Assembly: GCF_014451325.2 (NCBI RefSeq)
Contig: NZ_JACSCH020000011.1
Span: forward strand, 186,001 to 250,000
Source: Streptomyces sp. CB02980
GTDB taxonomy: Bacteria > Actinomycetota > Actinomycetes > Streptomycetales > Streptomycetaceae
Direction: 5' to 3'
Length of the DNA stretch: 64,000 bases
Shown here: piece by piece, positions 8,193-16,948 of the stretch
Layout: each line of letters starts with the position of its first letter
Position numbering within the stretch: the first letter of the stretch is position 1
Position numbers and translations under genes: made by a program
Notes under the pieces: model-generated
Told to the model about the DNA's origin: nothing
What the model saw: the letters and a program-made list of their open reading frames with translations, nothing else
Databases searched by the model: none

Positions 8193-9632
8193 ATGACCAC
8201 CTTCGTGGACCGCGTCGAGCTGCATGTCGCCGCGGGTAACGGAGGCCACGGCTGCGCCTCCGTTCACCGGGAGAAGTTCACGCCGCTCGGCGGCCCCGAC
8301 GGCGGAAACGGCGGCCGCGGCGGCGATGTGACCCTGGTCGTCGACCAGTCGGTCACCACGCTCCTCGACTACCACCACTCGCCGCACCGCAAGGCCACCA
8401 ACGGCCAGCCCGGCGCCGGCGACAACCGCTCCGGCAAGGACGGCCAGGACCTCGTCCTGACCGTGCCCGACGGCACCGTCGTCCTCGACAAGGACGGCAA
8501 CGTCCTCGCCGACCTCGTCGGCCAGGGCACCGTCTTCGTCGCGGGCCAGGGCGGCCGCGGCGGCCTCGGCAACGCCGCGCTGTCCTCCGCGCGCCGCAAG
8601 GCCCCCGGCTTCGCGCTCCTCGGGGAGCCCGGCGAGGCGCGGGACATCGTCCTGGAGCTGAAGACCGTCGCCGACGTGGCGCTCGTCGGCTACCCGAGCG
8701 CCGGCAAGTCCTCGCTCATCTCGGTCCTCTCGGCCGCCAAGCCGAAGATCGCGGACTACCCCTTCACCACGCTCGTCCCGAACCTGGGCGTCGTCACGGC
8801 CGGCTCGACCGTTTACACGATCGCCGACGTCCCGGGCCTGATCCCGGGCGCCAGCCAGGGCCGCGGCCTGGGCCTGGAGTTCCTCCGCCACGTCGAGCGC
8901 TGCTCGGTCCTCGTGCACGTCCTGGACACCGCGACGCTGGAGTCCGACCGCGACCCGGTCTCCGACCTCGACGTCATCGAGGAGGAGCTGCGGCAGTACG
9001 GCGGCCTCGACGACCGGCCCCGCATCGTCGTCCTCAACAAGATCGACATCCCGGACGGCCAGGACCTCGCGGACATGATCCGCCCGGACCTGGAGGAGCG
9101 CGGCTACCAGGTGTTCGAGGTCTCCGCCGTCGCCCGTCTGGGCCTCAAGGAGCTCTCCTTCGCGCTCGCCGGCATCGTCGGCGAGGCGCGCGCGGCCAAG
9201 CCGAAGGAGGAGGCGACCCGTGTCGTCATCCGCCCGAAGGCCGTCGACGACGCGGGCTTCACCATCGTGTACGACGAGGCCGAGGACGTGTACCGGGTGC
9301 GCGGCGAGAAGCCGGAGCGCTGGGTCCGCCAGACCGACTTCAACAACGACGAGGCCGTCGGCTACCTGGCCGACCGCCTCAACCGCCTCGGTGTCGAGGA
9401 CAGGCTGATGAAGGCCGGTGCCCGCGCGGGCGACGGCGTCGCGATCGGCTCCCTGGAGAACGCGGTCGTCTTCGACTGGGAGCCCTCGATGATGGCCGGC
9501 GCCGAGATGCTCGGCCGCCGCGGCGAGGACCACCGCCTCGAAGCCCCGCGTCCGGCGGCCCAGCGCCGTCGGGACCGCGACGCGGAGCGCAGCGACCCGC
9601 AGCGCGAGTTCGACGAGTTCGACCCGTTCTAG
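8193..9632 (+). CDS. obgE: Obg family GTPase
   Basis: 479 aa. The Gly-rich Obg fold covers about residues 1-158. The G domain has the P-loop GYPSAGKSS at 166-174, DVPGL from 212 and NKID at 282-285. An OCT domain follows (about 345-420) and then an acidic/basic tail. Obg assists 50S assembly and links GTP levels to growth; in Streptomyces it has been tied to the onset of sporulation (established for the family). ATG start with a GGAGG Shine-Dalgarno. It sits after L21/L27, as in most bacteria, but behind a terminator, so it probably has its own promoter. Confidence 0.97.
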   Translation: MTTFVDRVELHVAAGNGGHGCASVHREKFTPLGGPDGGNGGRGGDVTLVVDQSVTTLLDYHHSPHRKATNGQPGAGDNRSGKDGQDLVLTVPDGTVVLDKDGNVLADLVGQGTVFVAGQGGRGGLGNAALSSARRKAPGFALLGEPGEARDIVLELKTVADVALVGYPSAGKSSLISVLSAAKPKIADYPFTTLVPNLGVVTAGSTVYTIADVPGLIPGASQGRGLGLEFLRHVERCSVLVHVLDTATLESDRDPVSDLDVIEEELRQYGGLDDRPRIVVLNKIDIPDGQDLADMIRPDLEERGYQVFEVSAVARLGLKELSFALAGIVGEARAAKPKEEATRVVIRPKAVDDAGFTIVYDEAEDVYRVRGEKPERWVRQTDFNNDEAVGYLADRLNRLGVEDRLMKAGARAGDGVAIGSLENAVVFDWEPSMMAGAEMLGRRGEDHRLEAPRPAAQRRRDRDAERSDPQREFDEFDPF

Positions 9633-9639
9633 CGGGACC

Positions 9640-9681
9640 GGGCGGTGCGCCGGTCGCCGGACGGAGTCCGGCGCACCGCCC
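9640..9681 (+). terminator. Terminator after obgE
   Basis: Perfect 14-bp stem GGGCGGTGCGCCGG / CCGGCGCACCGCCC, starting 8 nt after the stop codon. Confidence 0.85.
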
Positions 9682-9758
9682 GATGCCGGTGAGGCCCCTC
9701 GGGGCCCGGTCGGGCTTCGTTCAGGCCCTCGTCCTCCGGGGGCCGTACGGGAGCCACG

Positions 9759-9764
9759 TAGGAT
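9759..9764 (+). promoter_or_regulatory. -10 box for a leaderless glycosyltransferase mRNA
   Basis: TAGGAT ends 6 nt before the GTG start at 9771, which places the expected TSS at the start codon. No clear -35 is seen. Confidence 0.45.
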
Positions 9765-9770
9765 TCACGG

Positions 9771-11408
9771 GTGAGTGAGATCCCCCGGCCGCAGGACCCC
9801 GCGCGCGTCAGTGTCGTCGTCATCGCGTACAACGACGCCGCGCACGTCGCCGACGCCATCCGCTCCGCTCTCGCCCAGGGCGAGGCGGTCGGTGAGGTCG
9901 TCGTCGTCGACGACGCCTCCGGGGACACCACACCCGACGTGCTCGCCCGGTTCGCCGACGACCCGCGGGTCAGGCCGCTGATCCGGACCGAGAACAGCGG
10001 CGGCTGCGGCACCCCCCGCAACGACGGCATCGGCGCCGCCGTCCACCCGTACGTCCTCTTCCTCGACAGCGACGACCTGCTGCTGCCCGGCGCCGTCGAC
10101 GGGCTGCTCGCCGTCGCCGCCGAGCAGGACGCCGACGTGGTCGCCGGGATCTGCGTGCGCCGCGAGCTCCCCGAGGGGCGGGAGACCGTCTGGGCCCCCT
10201 CGCTGTACGACGTGTCCCAGGGCGCCACGCTCCCCGGCACCGTCCTCGACGGCGTCGAGGAGAACCCCGAGTTCGTCCTCGACACCCTCTCCGTGAACAA
10301 GCTCTACCGCCGCGACTTCCTCGACCGGCACGCCATCCGCTTCCCCGACGGCGCCTTCCACTACGAGGACTTCGTCTTCAGCGCCCGCGTCCAGGCCGCC
10401 GCCCCCCGGCTCGCCGTCACCGACGTGCCCGTGTACGTGTGGCACGTCCGGCGCCAGGCCGCGACCCTGTCGATCTCGCTGCGCCGCGCCTCCCTGGCGA
10501 ACTGGGAGCACCGGATCGCCGCGCACGCCGCCGTCCTCGATGTGTTCCGCGCGGCGGGGCGACCCGCGCTCGCCCGTTCCGCGCAGACGAAGTTCCTCGA
10601 CTACGACCTCCCCATGTATCTGCGCGAGCTTCCGCAGCGGACCGCCGCCTACCGGGCCGACTGGTGGACGGTGACCCGCGCCCATCTGGCCGGCTTCGAG
10701 CCCGCCGCGGTCGCCGGCGCCCAGGCCCCGTCCCGCTGGCTGCACGCCGCGCTCACCGCGCTCGGCGCCGTACCCGAGGGCCGGGAGCTGACCCGGTTCG
10801 TCGAACTGGCCGCGCCCCGGCCCCGGCTGGTCCCGCCGTACCCGCGTGCCGAGGACGGCGCCCCCGTCCTGGCCGCCGCGCCCGCCGACGTACCCCTGGA
10901 GGGTCTCGCGGAGCTGGCGCCCGCCGCGCTTCCCGTGGCGGTCGACGGTTCCGTGACCGTCGGAGCGTCGACGCGGCTGACCGTGACCGTCCACGACCTG
11001 TACGGCCGGGTCGGCGCGCTGGCCCCCACCGCCGTTCGCGTGGTGTTCACCGAGCGGGTCTCCGCGGCCGAGCTGCCGGCCGAGGCACCGCTGCTCCCGA
11101 CGGACGGGGGCTGGACCGCCACCGTGACACTCCCCACCGCGAAGCTGCTCCGCGCGGGCCGCCTCGCCGCCTGGTCGCTCCACGCCGAGCTGCGGTACGC
11201 CGACGGATCGACGACGAACGCCGAGGTCAGGGCCCCGCAGGGGTTCGCGGGCCGGCGTGGCATGGTCCTCGGCCGACTGGGCCGGGTGCTGCTCGTCCAG
11301 GTGGTGGCCTCGGCGCGCCGGGGCCTCGTCCTGCGGTTCGCGGGCGGCGCGGTGGGCGCTCGGCAGGTCATGTCCGGCCGCTTCAAGAGGTTGTTTGCGA
11401 TGCGGTGA
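9771..11408 (+). CDS. GT2 family glycosyltransferase
   Basis: 545 aa. The N-terminal GT-A domain begins VSVVVIAYND and has a metal-binding FLDSDD (D99, D101, D102). It keeps the NSGGCGTPRN and FHYEDFVFSA segments seen in teichoic-acid-type GT2 enzymes. The C-terminal half, about residues 330-545, is a less clear beta-rich region. Its N-terminal 300 residues closely resemble the N terminus of the next gene, so the two are paralogues, but this one has no glycerophosphotransferase domain. Predicted cytoplasmic, acting in wall glycopolymer synthesis; donor and acceptor unknown. Confidence 0.85.
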   Translation: MSEIPRPQDPARVSVVVIAYNDAAHVADAIRSALAQGEAVGEVVVVDDASGDTTPDVLARFADDPRVRPLIRTENSGGCGTPRNDGIGAAVHPYVLFLDSDDLLLPGAVDGLLAVAAEQDADVVAGICVRRELPEGRETVWAPSLYDVSQGATLPGTVLDGVEENPEFVLDTLSVNKLYRRDFLDRHAIRFPDGAFHYEDFVFSARVQAAAPRLAVTDVPVYVWHVRRQAATLSISLRRASLANWEHRIAAHAAVLDVFRAAGRPALARSAQTKFLDYDLPMYLRELPQRTAAYRADWWTVTRAHLAGFEPAAVAGAQAPSRWLHAALTALGAVPEGRELTRFVELAAPRPRLVPPYPRAEDGAPVLAAAPADVPLEGLAELAPAALPVAVDGSVTVGASTRLTVTVHDLYGRVGALAPTAVRVVFTERVSAAELPAEAPLLPTDGGWTATVTLPTAKLLRAGRLAAWSLHAELRYADGSTTNAEVRAPQGFAGRRGMVLGRLGRVLLVQVVASARRGLVLRFAGGAVGARQVMSGRFKRLFAMR

Positions 11409-11531
11409 AAATCACCGAAGGTCTGGGAGATCAGGTATGGAACAATTCCTCCTGCCGGGTAATCTTTCCGGTCGCCGGGTGGCGCTCGTCGAACAAGCGG
11501 GACGACACCCTTCACCCCTGAAGGCAGTAGT

Positions 11532-11550
11532 GCGCCATTGACCATGGCGC
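11532..11550 (+). other. Inverted repeat between the two glycosyltransferase genes
   Basis: GCGCCAT-TGACC-ATGGCGC is a perfect 7-bp stem in the 206-nt gap 11409-11614. That gap is less GC-rich than its surroundings (around 11405-11475) and probably carries the promoter of the next gene. The repeat could be an operator or a weak terminator. Confidence 0.35.
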
Positions 11551-11614
11551 AGGCAGCGCCGCGCCTGGCCGAGACACGCCAGATGTTGCCGCCCGCACTT
11601 GTGAGAGGACTTGG

Positions 11615-14398
11615 ATGCCGACTAGCGACGTCCCTGATGTGAGCGTCGTCGTCATCGTCTACAACGATGAGGAACGGCTCCCGCGAGCGGTTCGGTCACT
11701 TCTCGACCAGACCCTGAACAACCTCGAAGTGATCATCGCCGACGACTGTTCGACCGATGACACCGAGCGCGTGGCGCGCGCCCTGGAGGCATCCGACCCG
11801 CGCGTGCGCTACGTGCGCCTGGAGCAGAACAGTGGCGGCTGCAGCGCGCCCCGCAACCGCGGCATCGCGGTCGCGCGCGCCCCGTACGTCATGTTCCTGG
11901 ACAGCGACGACGAGCTGCCCCGCCATGCCTGCAAGAGCCTGCTGCTCGTCGCCGAGGAGACCGGGGTCGACTTCGTCACCGGTGAGGTGACCCGCCTCTT
12001 CGAGGAGTCGAACACCACCGGCTTCTGGTACCCGCACCTCTTCACCGAGAAGCGGGTCGTGAACGGCATCGCCGAGCGCCCCGAGTACTTCTTCGACCAC
12101 CTGTCGACGAACAAGCTCTACCGGACCTCCTTCATCCGGGACAACGCGCTCACCTTCCCCGAGGGCATCCACTACGAGGACCAGCTGTTCTCCGCGCAGG
12201 CCTTCTCGCTCGCGGAGACCTTCGCCGTCGTCCCGTGGTCGGTCTACACCTGGCGTCTCGCCCCGGAGAGCGTCTCCATCTCCTCCAGCCGTCACAAGAT
12301 CCAGAACGTCGCGGACCGCATCGGTGTGGCCCGGCTCATCGACACCTGGTTCGAGGAGAACGGCCGCGCCGAGTTGCGTGCGGAGAAGGACTACAAGTTC
12401 CTCCGCCACGACTTCCGTCTCTACCTGGGCGACCTGCCGTTCCGCGACCTCGAATGGGTCGCCGAGTTCGCCGACGTGGTGAACCCGTACCTGGACGAGA
12501 TCTCCGACGAGACCTACGCCCGGCTCTCCCGCGAAGAGCGCATCTGCATCCACCTGCTCCGCACCGGCCGGCTGGAGGACCTCAAGGTCGCCGCCCGCCA
12601 GCTGGGCCGGCCGCAGCTCGCGCCGCGCTTCGTGACGGAGGAGGGCGAGACCGCCTACTGGGGCGCCGTCGCCCCCGCCGACGACGCGAGCCGTGACGCG
12701 CTGGACATCAGCGAGTGGCACATGCGCGAGCAGACGCTCGCCACCGGCCGCATCCGGCACGAGCTGACCTCCGTGACGATGCTGGGCCCGGTCCTGCACC
12801 TGGAGATCCGCACGTACGACCCGGTGGGTCTGATCGGCGAGGGCACCCAGGCCTCGGTGAAGCTGGCCGCGCACAAGACGCCGCTCACGGTGCCGCTGAC
12901 CCTGCGCCCGGAGGGCGACGGACAGTACGTCTCCAAGGCCGAGATCGACTTCCGCAAGGTGCCCGTCGGCCGCGCCGGCGTGGCGACCCGCCGCCACCCG
13001 GTGGTCGCGCTGGAGCGCGACGGAGCCCGCCGTACGGACGTCCTGCTGGCCGAGCACGACCAGCCGGACTTCCGCGCCACCGTCACCTACAACAAGTTCG
13101 GCATCCACCACCTCCGCATCAAGGCGGAGCAGAAGGGTGCCGGTCGTCTTGAGGTGACCTGGCAGCGGTCCGGCGTCCTGAAGTCCCTCGAACCGCTCGG
13201 CCCCTACGCCCGCAAGGCCAAGGGCAAGGTCGGCAAGGTCAGGAAGATCCTCGTCGGCAACGAGGGCAAGGCCACCGCCTACGACGCCGTGTCCAAGCTC
13301 CCGCGCAAGCGCAGCCTCGCCGTGTTCGAGGCGATGGAGGGCCGCGGCTACGCGGACAGCCCGCGCTACATCTACGAGGAGCTCAAGCGCCGGAACCTCC
13401 CGATCGACGTGATCTGGGCGTACTCCGGCGACCGCTCGTCCTTCCCGAAGGACGTCACCCTCGTCCGGCGCGGCAGCTTCGCGTACGGGCGGGCGCTGGC
13501 CCGCGCCACCTACTGGGTCGACTCGCACAACCTGCCGTACCTGTACCCGAAGCCCAAGGGCACCCGGTACCTGCAGACCTGGCACGGTCAGACGTTCAAG
13601 GCGATGGGCTTCGACGTGCCCTCGCTGCGGGGTGCGTCGGAGATCGAGAAGGGGCGCTTCCGCGCGGCCGTGGGCCGCTGGGACGCGCTCGTCTGCCCGA
13701 GCGCCGAGTTCGAGAAGACCTTCGTGCCGGCCTTCGAGGTGTCCGCCGACCTGATCCGCTCCGGCTACCCGCGCAACGACGTGCTGGTGCGCTGGGCCGA
13801 GCCCGAGCAGCAGGCCAGGGCCGCCTCCGTCCGTGAGGCCCTGAACATCCCGGCCGACAAGAAGGTGCTGCTCTACGCGCCGACCTTCCGCGACGCGGCC
13901 CGCCGCACCGGACAGTCGGTGCGGGTGGACTTCGAGGCGCTGGCCCCGCACCTGTCCGACGAGTGGATCATCGTCGTGCGGACCCACCCGTACGACCGGT
14001 TCAAGATCGCTCCGGAGCTCGGTCACTTCCTGCGCGACGGCTCCTCGTTCGCCGACATCAACGATGTGATGCTGGCCTCGGACGCGGTCCTCACGGACTA
14101 CTCGTCGCTGATGTTCGACTACGCCAACACCGGTCGTCCGATATTCCTCTACACGGACGACTACGAGGCGTACCGGGGCGGCGACCGCGGCACGTACTAC
14201 GACCTCGAGGACATCGCGCCCGGGCCGATGGTGACGACCACCGAGGACCTCGCCGCCGCCGTGCGGGACCTCGAGGGCACCCAGGAGCGCCACGCCCAGC
14301 GGTACGCGCGCTTCCAGGAAATGTTCTGCTCGTACGAGACCGGCCACGCCAGCAAGATGGTGGTCGATGCTTTTTTCGAAGGCGGCACCCATGACTGA
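11615..14398 (+). CDS. GT2 glycosyltransferase fused to TagF-like CDP-glycerol glycerophosphotransferase
   Basis: 927 aa. Residues 1 to about 330 form a GT2 domain (VSVVVIVYND, FLDSDDE with D96). A middle beta-rich linker follows. From about 565 the protein is a TagF/TagB-type polyglycerol-phosphate transferase: YLQTWHGQTFKAMG (H657), VLLYAPTFRD, and AVLTDYSSLMFDY around 828-834. TagF enzymes polymerise glycerol-phosphate units onto a lipid-linked acceptor, so this fusion probably adds alternating sugar and polyol-phosphate or similar units to a wall polymer (inference). ATG with a GAGAGGA Shine-Dalgarno. Its stop overlaps the start of the following GT4 gene, so they are translationally coupled. 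Confidence 0.9.
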   Translation: MPTSDVPDVSVVVIVYNDEERLPRAVRSLLDQTLNNLEVIIADDCSTDDTERVARALEASDPRVRYVRLEQNSGGCSAPRNRGIAVARAPYVMFLDSDDELPRHACKSLLLVAEETGVDFVTGEVTRLFEESNTTGFWYPHLFTEKRVVNGIAERPEYFFDHLSTNKLYRTSFIRDNALTFPEGIHYEDQLFSAQAFSLAETFAVVPWSVYTWRLAPESVSISSSRHKIQNVADRIGVARLIDTWFEENGRAELRAEKDYKFLRHDFRLYLGDLPFRDLEWVAEFADVVNPYLDEISDETYARLSREERICIHLLRTGRLEDLKVAARQLGRPQLAPRFVTEEGETAYWGAVAPADDASRDALDISEWHMREQTLATGRIRHELTSVTMLGPVLHLEIRTYDPVGLIGEGTQASVKLAAHKTPLTVPLTLRPEGDGQYVSKAEIDFRKVPVGRAGVATRRHPVVALERDGARRTDVLLAEHDQPDFRATVTYNKFGIHHLRIKAEQKGAGRLEVTWQRSGVLKSLEPLGPYARKAKGKVGKVRKILVGNEGKATAYDAVSKLPRKRSLAVFEAMEGRGYADSPRYIYEELKRRNLPIDVIWAYSGDRSSFPKDVTLVRRGSFAYGRALARATYWVDSHNLPYLYPKPKGTRYLQTWHGQTFKAMGFDVPSLRGASEIEKGRFRAAVGRWDALVCPSAEFEKTFVPAFEVSADLIRSGYPRNDVLVRWAEPEQQARAASVREALNIPADKKVLLYAPTFRDAARRTGQSVRVDFEALAPHLSDEWIIVVRTHPYDRFKIAPELGHFLRDGSSFADINDVMLASDAVLTDYSSLMFDYANTGRPIFLYTDDYEAYRGGDRGTYYDLEDIAPGPMVTTTEDLAAAVRDLEGTQERHAQRYARFQEMFCSYETGHASKMVVDAFFEGGTHD

Positions 14399-15545
14399 GG
14401 CCTCCCCTGTCCGCAACGTGTTCTTCGTCGGCATCGACGTCGACTCGATGGGTGGCTCCCAGCGGGTGCTGCACACCCTCGCCCAGGGCATGGGGGAGCG
14501 CGGTCACCGGGTCGAGCTGATCGGCATCCGGCCGAGCCCGGAGCCGTTCCCGTACAACGCCACGCGCGCGTACCGGCACTCGACGCTCTACCCGGCCCCC
14601 TCCGAGCCCAAGCCGCCCGTGCGTACGGTCGGCGACCGGATCAGCCTGGCGCGGCGCGCCGAAGCGCGCCGGGCCCTCTCCGACCGCGACAACGCGCGGG
14701 CGGAGTTCGAGCGCAAGCTCGCGGAGGTCGAGGACGGCTACATCGTCTTCGGCTCGCCGTGGGCGGTGGACTGGGTCATGCCGCTGAAGTGGCGTCACCT
14801 CAAGGGCATCGGGCAGTACCACGAGTCCTTCGCGCAGGCGAAGCGGAGCGCCAACCTGGGCTTGATCCGGCGTCACTACCCGGCGCTCGAGCAGACCCTG
14901 GTGCTCTCCGAGGGCGACGCGGTCGAGTTCGTCAACCAGCGCGTGCCGAACGTGCGGGTCATGCCGAATCCGCTGCCGTTCTTCCCGGACGAGCTGGCGC
15001 CGCTCGACACCCGCAAGATCGGCGCGGTCGGCCGGCTCGACCCGATCAAGCGGTACGACCGGATGATCGAGGCCTTCGCCCAGGCCCACAAGGGCCGCGA
15101 CGGCTGGGAGCTGCACCTCTTCGGCGAGGGCCCGCTGGAGGGCGAGCTCCGGATGCGCGCCGAGGACCTCGGCGTGGCGGAGCAGGTCGTCTTCCGGGGC
15201 ACGGCGCAGGACATGGCCGCCGCCTACCGCGAGCTGTCCGTCGTCGCGATCAGCAGTGAGCGCGAGGGCCGCCCGATGGCGCTGGCCGAGGCCGCCGCCT
15301 GCGGTGTGCCGTGCGTCAGCTTCGACGTCTCCGGCGGTGTCCGGGAGCTCGTCGCGGACGGTGTCTCCGGCACCCTGGTGCCGCCGGCCGACGTGCCGGG
15401 TCTCGCCGCCGCGCTCGGCGAGCTGATGGACGACGACGCGATGCGCCTGCGGTACGGCAGGGCGGGCCGCGAGCACGTCGCGCACCTGGCGCTGCCGCAC
15501 GTCCTCGACCAGTGGGACGCGGCGTTCGAGGAGATCGAGCGCTAG
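14391..15545 (+). CDS. GT4 family glycosyltransferase
   Basis: 384 aa with a GT-B fold. The C-terminal donor domain has VGRLDPIKRYDRMIEAF, the LFGEGPLEGEL strand and the E-x7-E motif at E292/E300 in EREGRPMALAE. ATG 14391 overlaps the 3' end of the GT2-TagF gene by 8 nt and has GAAGG upstream. It is chosen over ATG 14367, which lies deeper in the previous gene. Similar to TagE-type or poly(glycerol-phosphate) glucosyltransferases, so it may decorate the polymer made by its neighbour (inference). Confidence 0.9.
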   Translation: MTEASPVRNVFFVGIDVDSMGGSQRVLHTLAQGMGERGHRVELIGIRPSPEPFPYNATRAYRHSTLYPAPSEPKPPVRTVGDRISLARRAEARRALSDRDNARAEFERKLAEVEDGYIVFGSPWAVDWVMPLKWRHLKGIGQYHESFAQAKRSANLGLIRRHYPALEQTLVLSEGDAVEFVNQRVPNVRVMPNPLPFFPDELAPLDTRKIGAVGRLDPIKRYDRMIEAFAQAHKGRDGWELHLFGEGPLEGELRMRAEDLGVAEQVVFRGTAQDMAAAYRELSVVAISSEREGRPMALAEAAACGVPCVSFDVSGGVRELVADGVSGTLVPPADVPGLAAALGELMDDDAMRLRYGRAGREHVAHLALPHVLDQWDAAFEEIER

Positions 15546-15570
15546 GTCCGCCGGAGGACGTCCGGTCACG

Positions 15571-15600
15571 ACGACCACGGACGACCACGGACGACTGCGG
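15571..15600 (+). repeat. Three 10-bp direct repeats
   Basis: ACGACCACGG twice and ACGACTGCGG once, in tandem between the GT4 stop codon and its terminator. Confidence 0.6.
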
Positions 15601-15638
15601 AAGCCCCGCCCCGACCACGCGCCGGGACGGGGCTTCCG
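15598..15638 (+). terminator. Terminator of the wall-polymer glycosyltransferase operon
   Basis: Perfect 11-bp arms CGGAAGCCCCG / CGGGGCTTCCG with a 19-nt loop. Confidence 0.75.
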
Positions 15639-15779
15639 CATGTCGGCAGAGGTGTCCCGGCGGGGCTCCGCGCGTCGGGCCACGAGGCCGGACGGGCCTT
15701 CCGCGCGTGTCGGGCCGTGTGCCCAGGTCGGGTGTCCGAGGCCACCTCCGGAGCCGCCGGAGGCCCCGGAGGCTGTGGC

Positions 15780-15785
15780 TACACT
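15780..15785 (+). promoter_or_regulatory. -10 box for leaderless galE mRNA
   Basis: TACACT ends 6 nt before ATG 15792, and the ATG has no Shine-Dalgarno. Confidence 0.5.
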
Positions 15786-15791
15786 GTCGGA

Positions 15792-16784
15792 ATGACCTGG
15801 CTCATCACCGGCGGCGCCGGTTACATCGGTTCCCACGTCGTCAAAGCAATGACCGAGGGCGGCGAGCGCGTCGTCGTGGTCGACGACCTCAGCACCGGCA
15901 ACCCCGCGCGCATCCCCGAGGGCATCGTCCTGGAGCAGGGCACGGTCCTCGACCGCGCGTTCCTCGACCGGGTGCTGCGCGAGCACCAGATCAAGGGCAT
16001 CGTCCACCTGGCCGGCAAGAAGCAGGTCGGCGAGTCCGTCGAGAAGCCGCTGTTCTACTACCACGAGAACGTGACGGGTCTGCAGATCATCCTCGACGCG
16101 GCCGCCGCAGCGGGCGTGAAGAGCTTCCTCTTCTCCTCCTCCGCCTCCGTCTACGGCATGCCCGACGTGGACCTGGTCACCGAGGACACCGAGTGCCTGC
16201 CCCTCAGCCCGTACGGCGAGACCAAGCTCGTCGGCGAGTGGATGGCGCGCGCCGTCGGCCAGGCCCACGGCCTCTCCACGGCCTGCCTGCGGTACTTCAA
16301 CGTGGCGGGCGCCGCCGCCCCGGAGCTCGCCGACACCGGTGTCTTCAACCTGGTGCCGATGGTCTTCGAGCGCCTCGACGCCGGCGAGTCCCCGCGCATC
16401 TTCGGTGACGACTACCCGACGCCGGACGGCACCTGCATCCGCGACTACATCCACGTCGCCGACATCGCGGACGCGCACCTGGCCGCGGCCCGCGCGCTCG
16501 TCGCGGCGGGCGAGGCCGGCGAGACGGCCGCGCTGACCCTGAACATCGGGCGCGGCGAGGGCGTGTCGGTGCGTGAGATGGTGGACCTGATCAACGAGAT
16601 CACCGGTCACAGCATCGAGCCCCTGGTCACTCCGCGTCGGCCGGGCGACCCGGCCCGCGTGGTCGCCTCGGCGGAGCGCATCGAGTCGCAGTTGGGCTGG
16701 AAGGCGCAGCACGACGTCCGCTCCATGATCAGCTCCGCCTGGGAGGGCTGGGGCGCGAACCGCGCGGTCCGCGCGACGGTCTGA
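15792..16784 (+). CDS. galE: UDP-glucose 4-epimerase
   Basis: 330 aa, extended short-chain dehydrogenase fold. It interconverts UDP-glucose and UDP-galactose with bound NAD. The NAD motif GGAGYIG lies at 7-13, the catalytic pair Y141xxxK145 lies in SPYGETK, and the substrate-loop sequence YFNVAGA follows. ATG 15792 directly follows a -10 box, so the mRNA is probably leaderless; the upstream in-frame start at 15717 would add 25 unconserved residues. The position beside glycosyltransferases suggests it supplies UDP-galactose for an envelope polymer. Confidence 0.95.
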   Translation: MTWLITGGAGYIGSHVVKAMTEGGERVVVVDDLSTGNPARIPEGIVLEQGTVLDRAFLDRVLREHQIKGIVHLAGKKQVGESVEKPLFYYHENVTGLQIILDAAAAAGVKSFLFSSSASVYGMPDVDLVTEDTECLPLSPYGETKLVGEWMARAVGQAHGLSTACLRYFNVAGAAAPELADTGVFNLVPMVFERLDAGESPRIFGDDYPTPDGTCIRDYIHVADIADAHLAAARALVAAGEAGETAALTLNIGRGEGVSVREMVDLINEITGHSIEPLVTPRRPGDPARVVASAERIESQLGWKAQHDVRSMISSAWEGWGANRAVRATV

Positions 16785-16801
16785 CGCGAGCGTTTCCGTA
16801 G

Positions 16802-16829
16802 GCGGGGTGCCCCTGGTGGGGCACCCCGC
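16802..16829 (+). terminator. Terminator after galE
   Basis: Perfect 12-bp stem GCGGGGTGCCCC / GGGGCACCCCGC with a TGGT loop, followed by TTTCGCG. Confidence 0.85.
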
Positions 16830-16872
16830 TTTCGCGTGCCCGATCCCTGCCGGCGGGCTCGGATGCCGGCGC

Positions 16873-16948
16873 GGGCCGGTGGCGGGCGGGCGGCCGGAGC
16901 CGGGCCCTCAGGGCCGGTGGCGGGTGGGCGGCCGGAGCCGGGCCCTCA
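16873..16948 (+). repeat. Two 38-bp tandem repeats covering a gene 3' end
   Basis: Two copies (16873-16910 and 16911-16948), with one mismatch noticed, plus a 10-bp start of a third copy. The right-hand copy includes the stop codon of the minus-strand gene, so its 3' end appears to have been duplicated downstream. Confidence 0.75.

Noticed and set aside
11437..11541. 34-aa frame (MEQFLLPGNLSGRR...) between the two GT genes
   Set aside because: It has a fair GGGAG site but atypical codon use and no recognisable features; it may be a chance frame in the promoter region.
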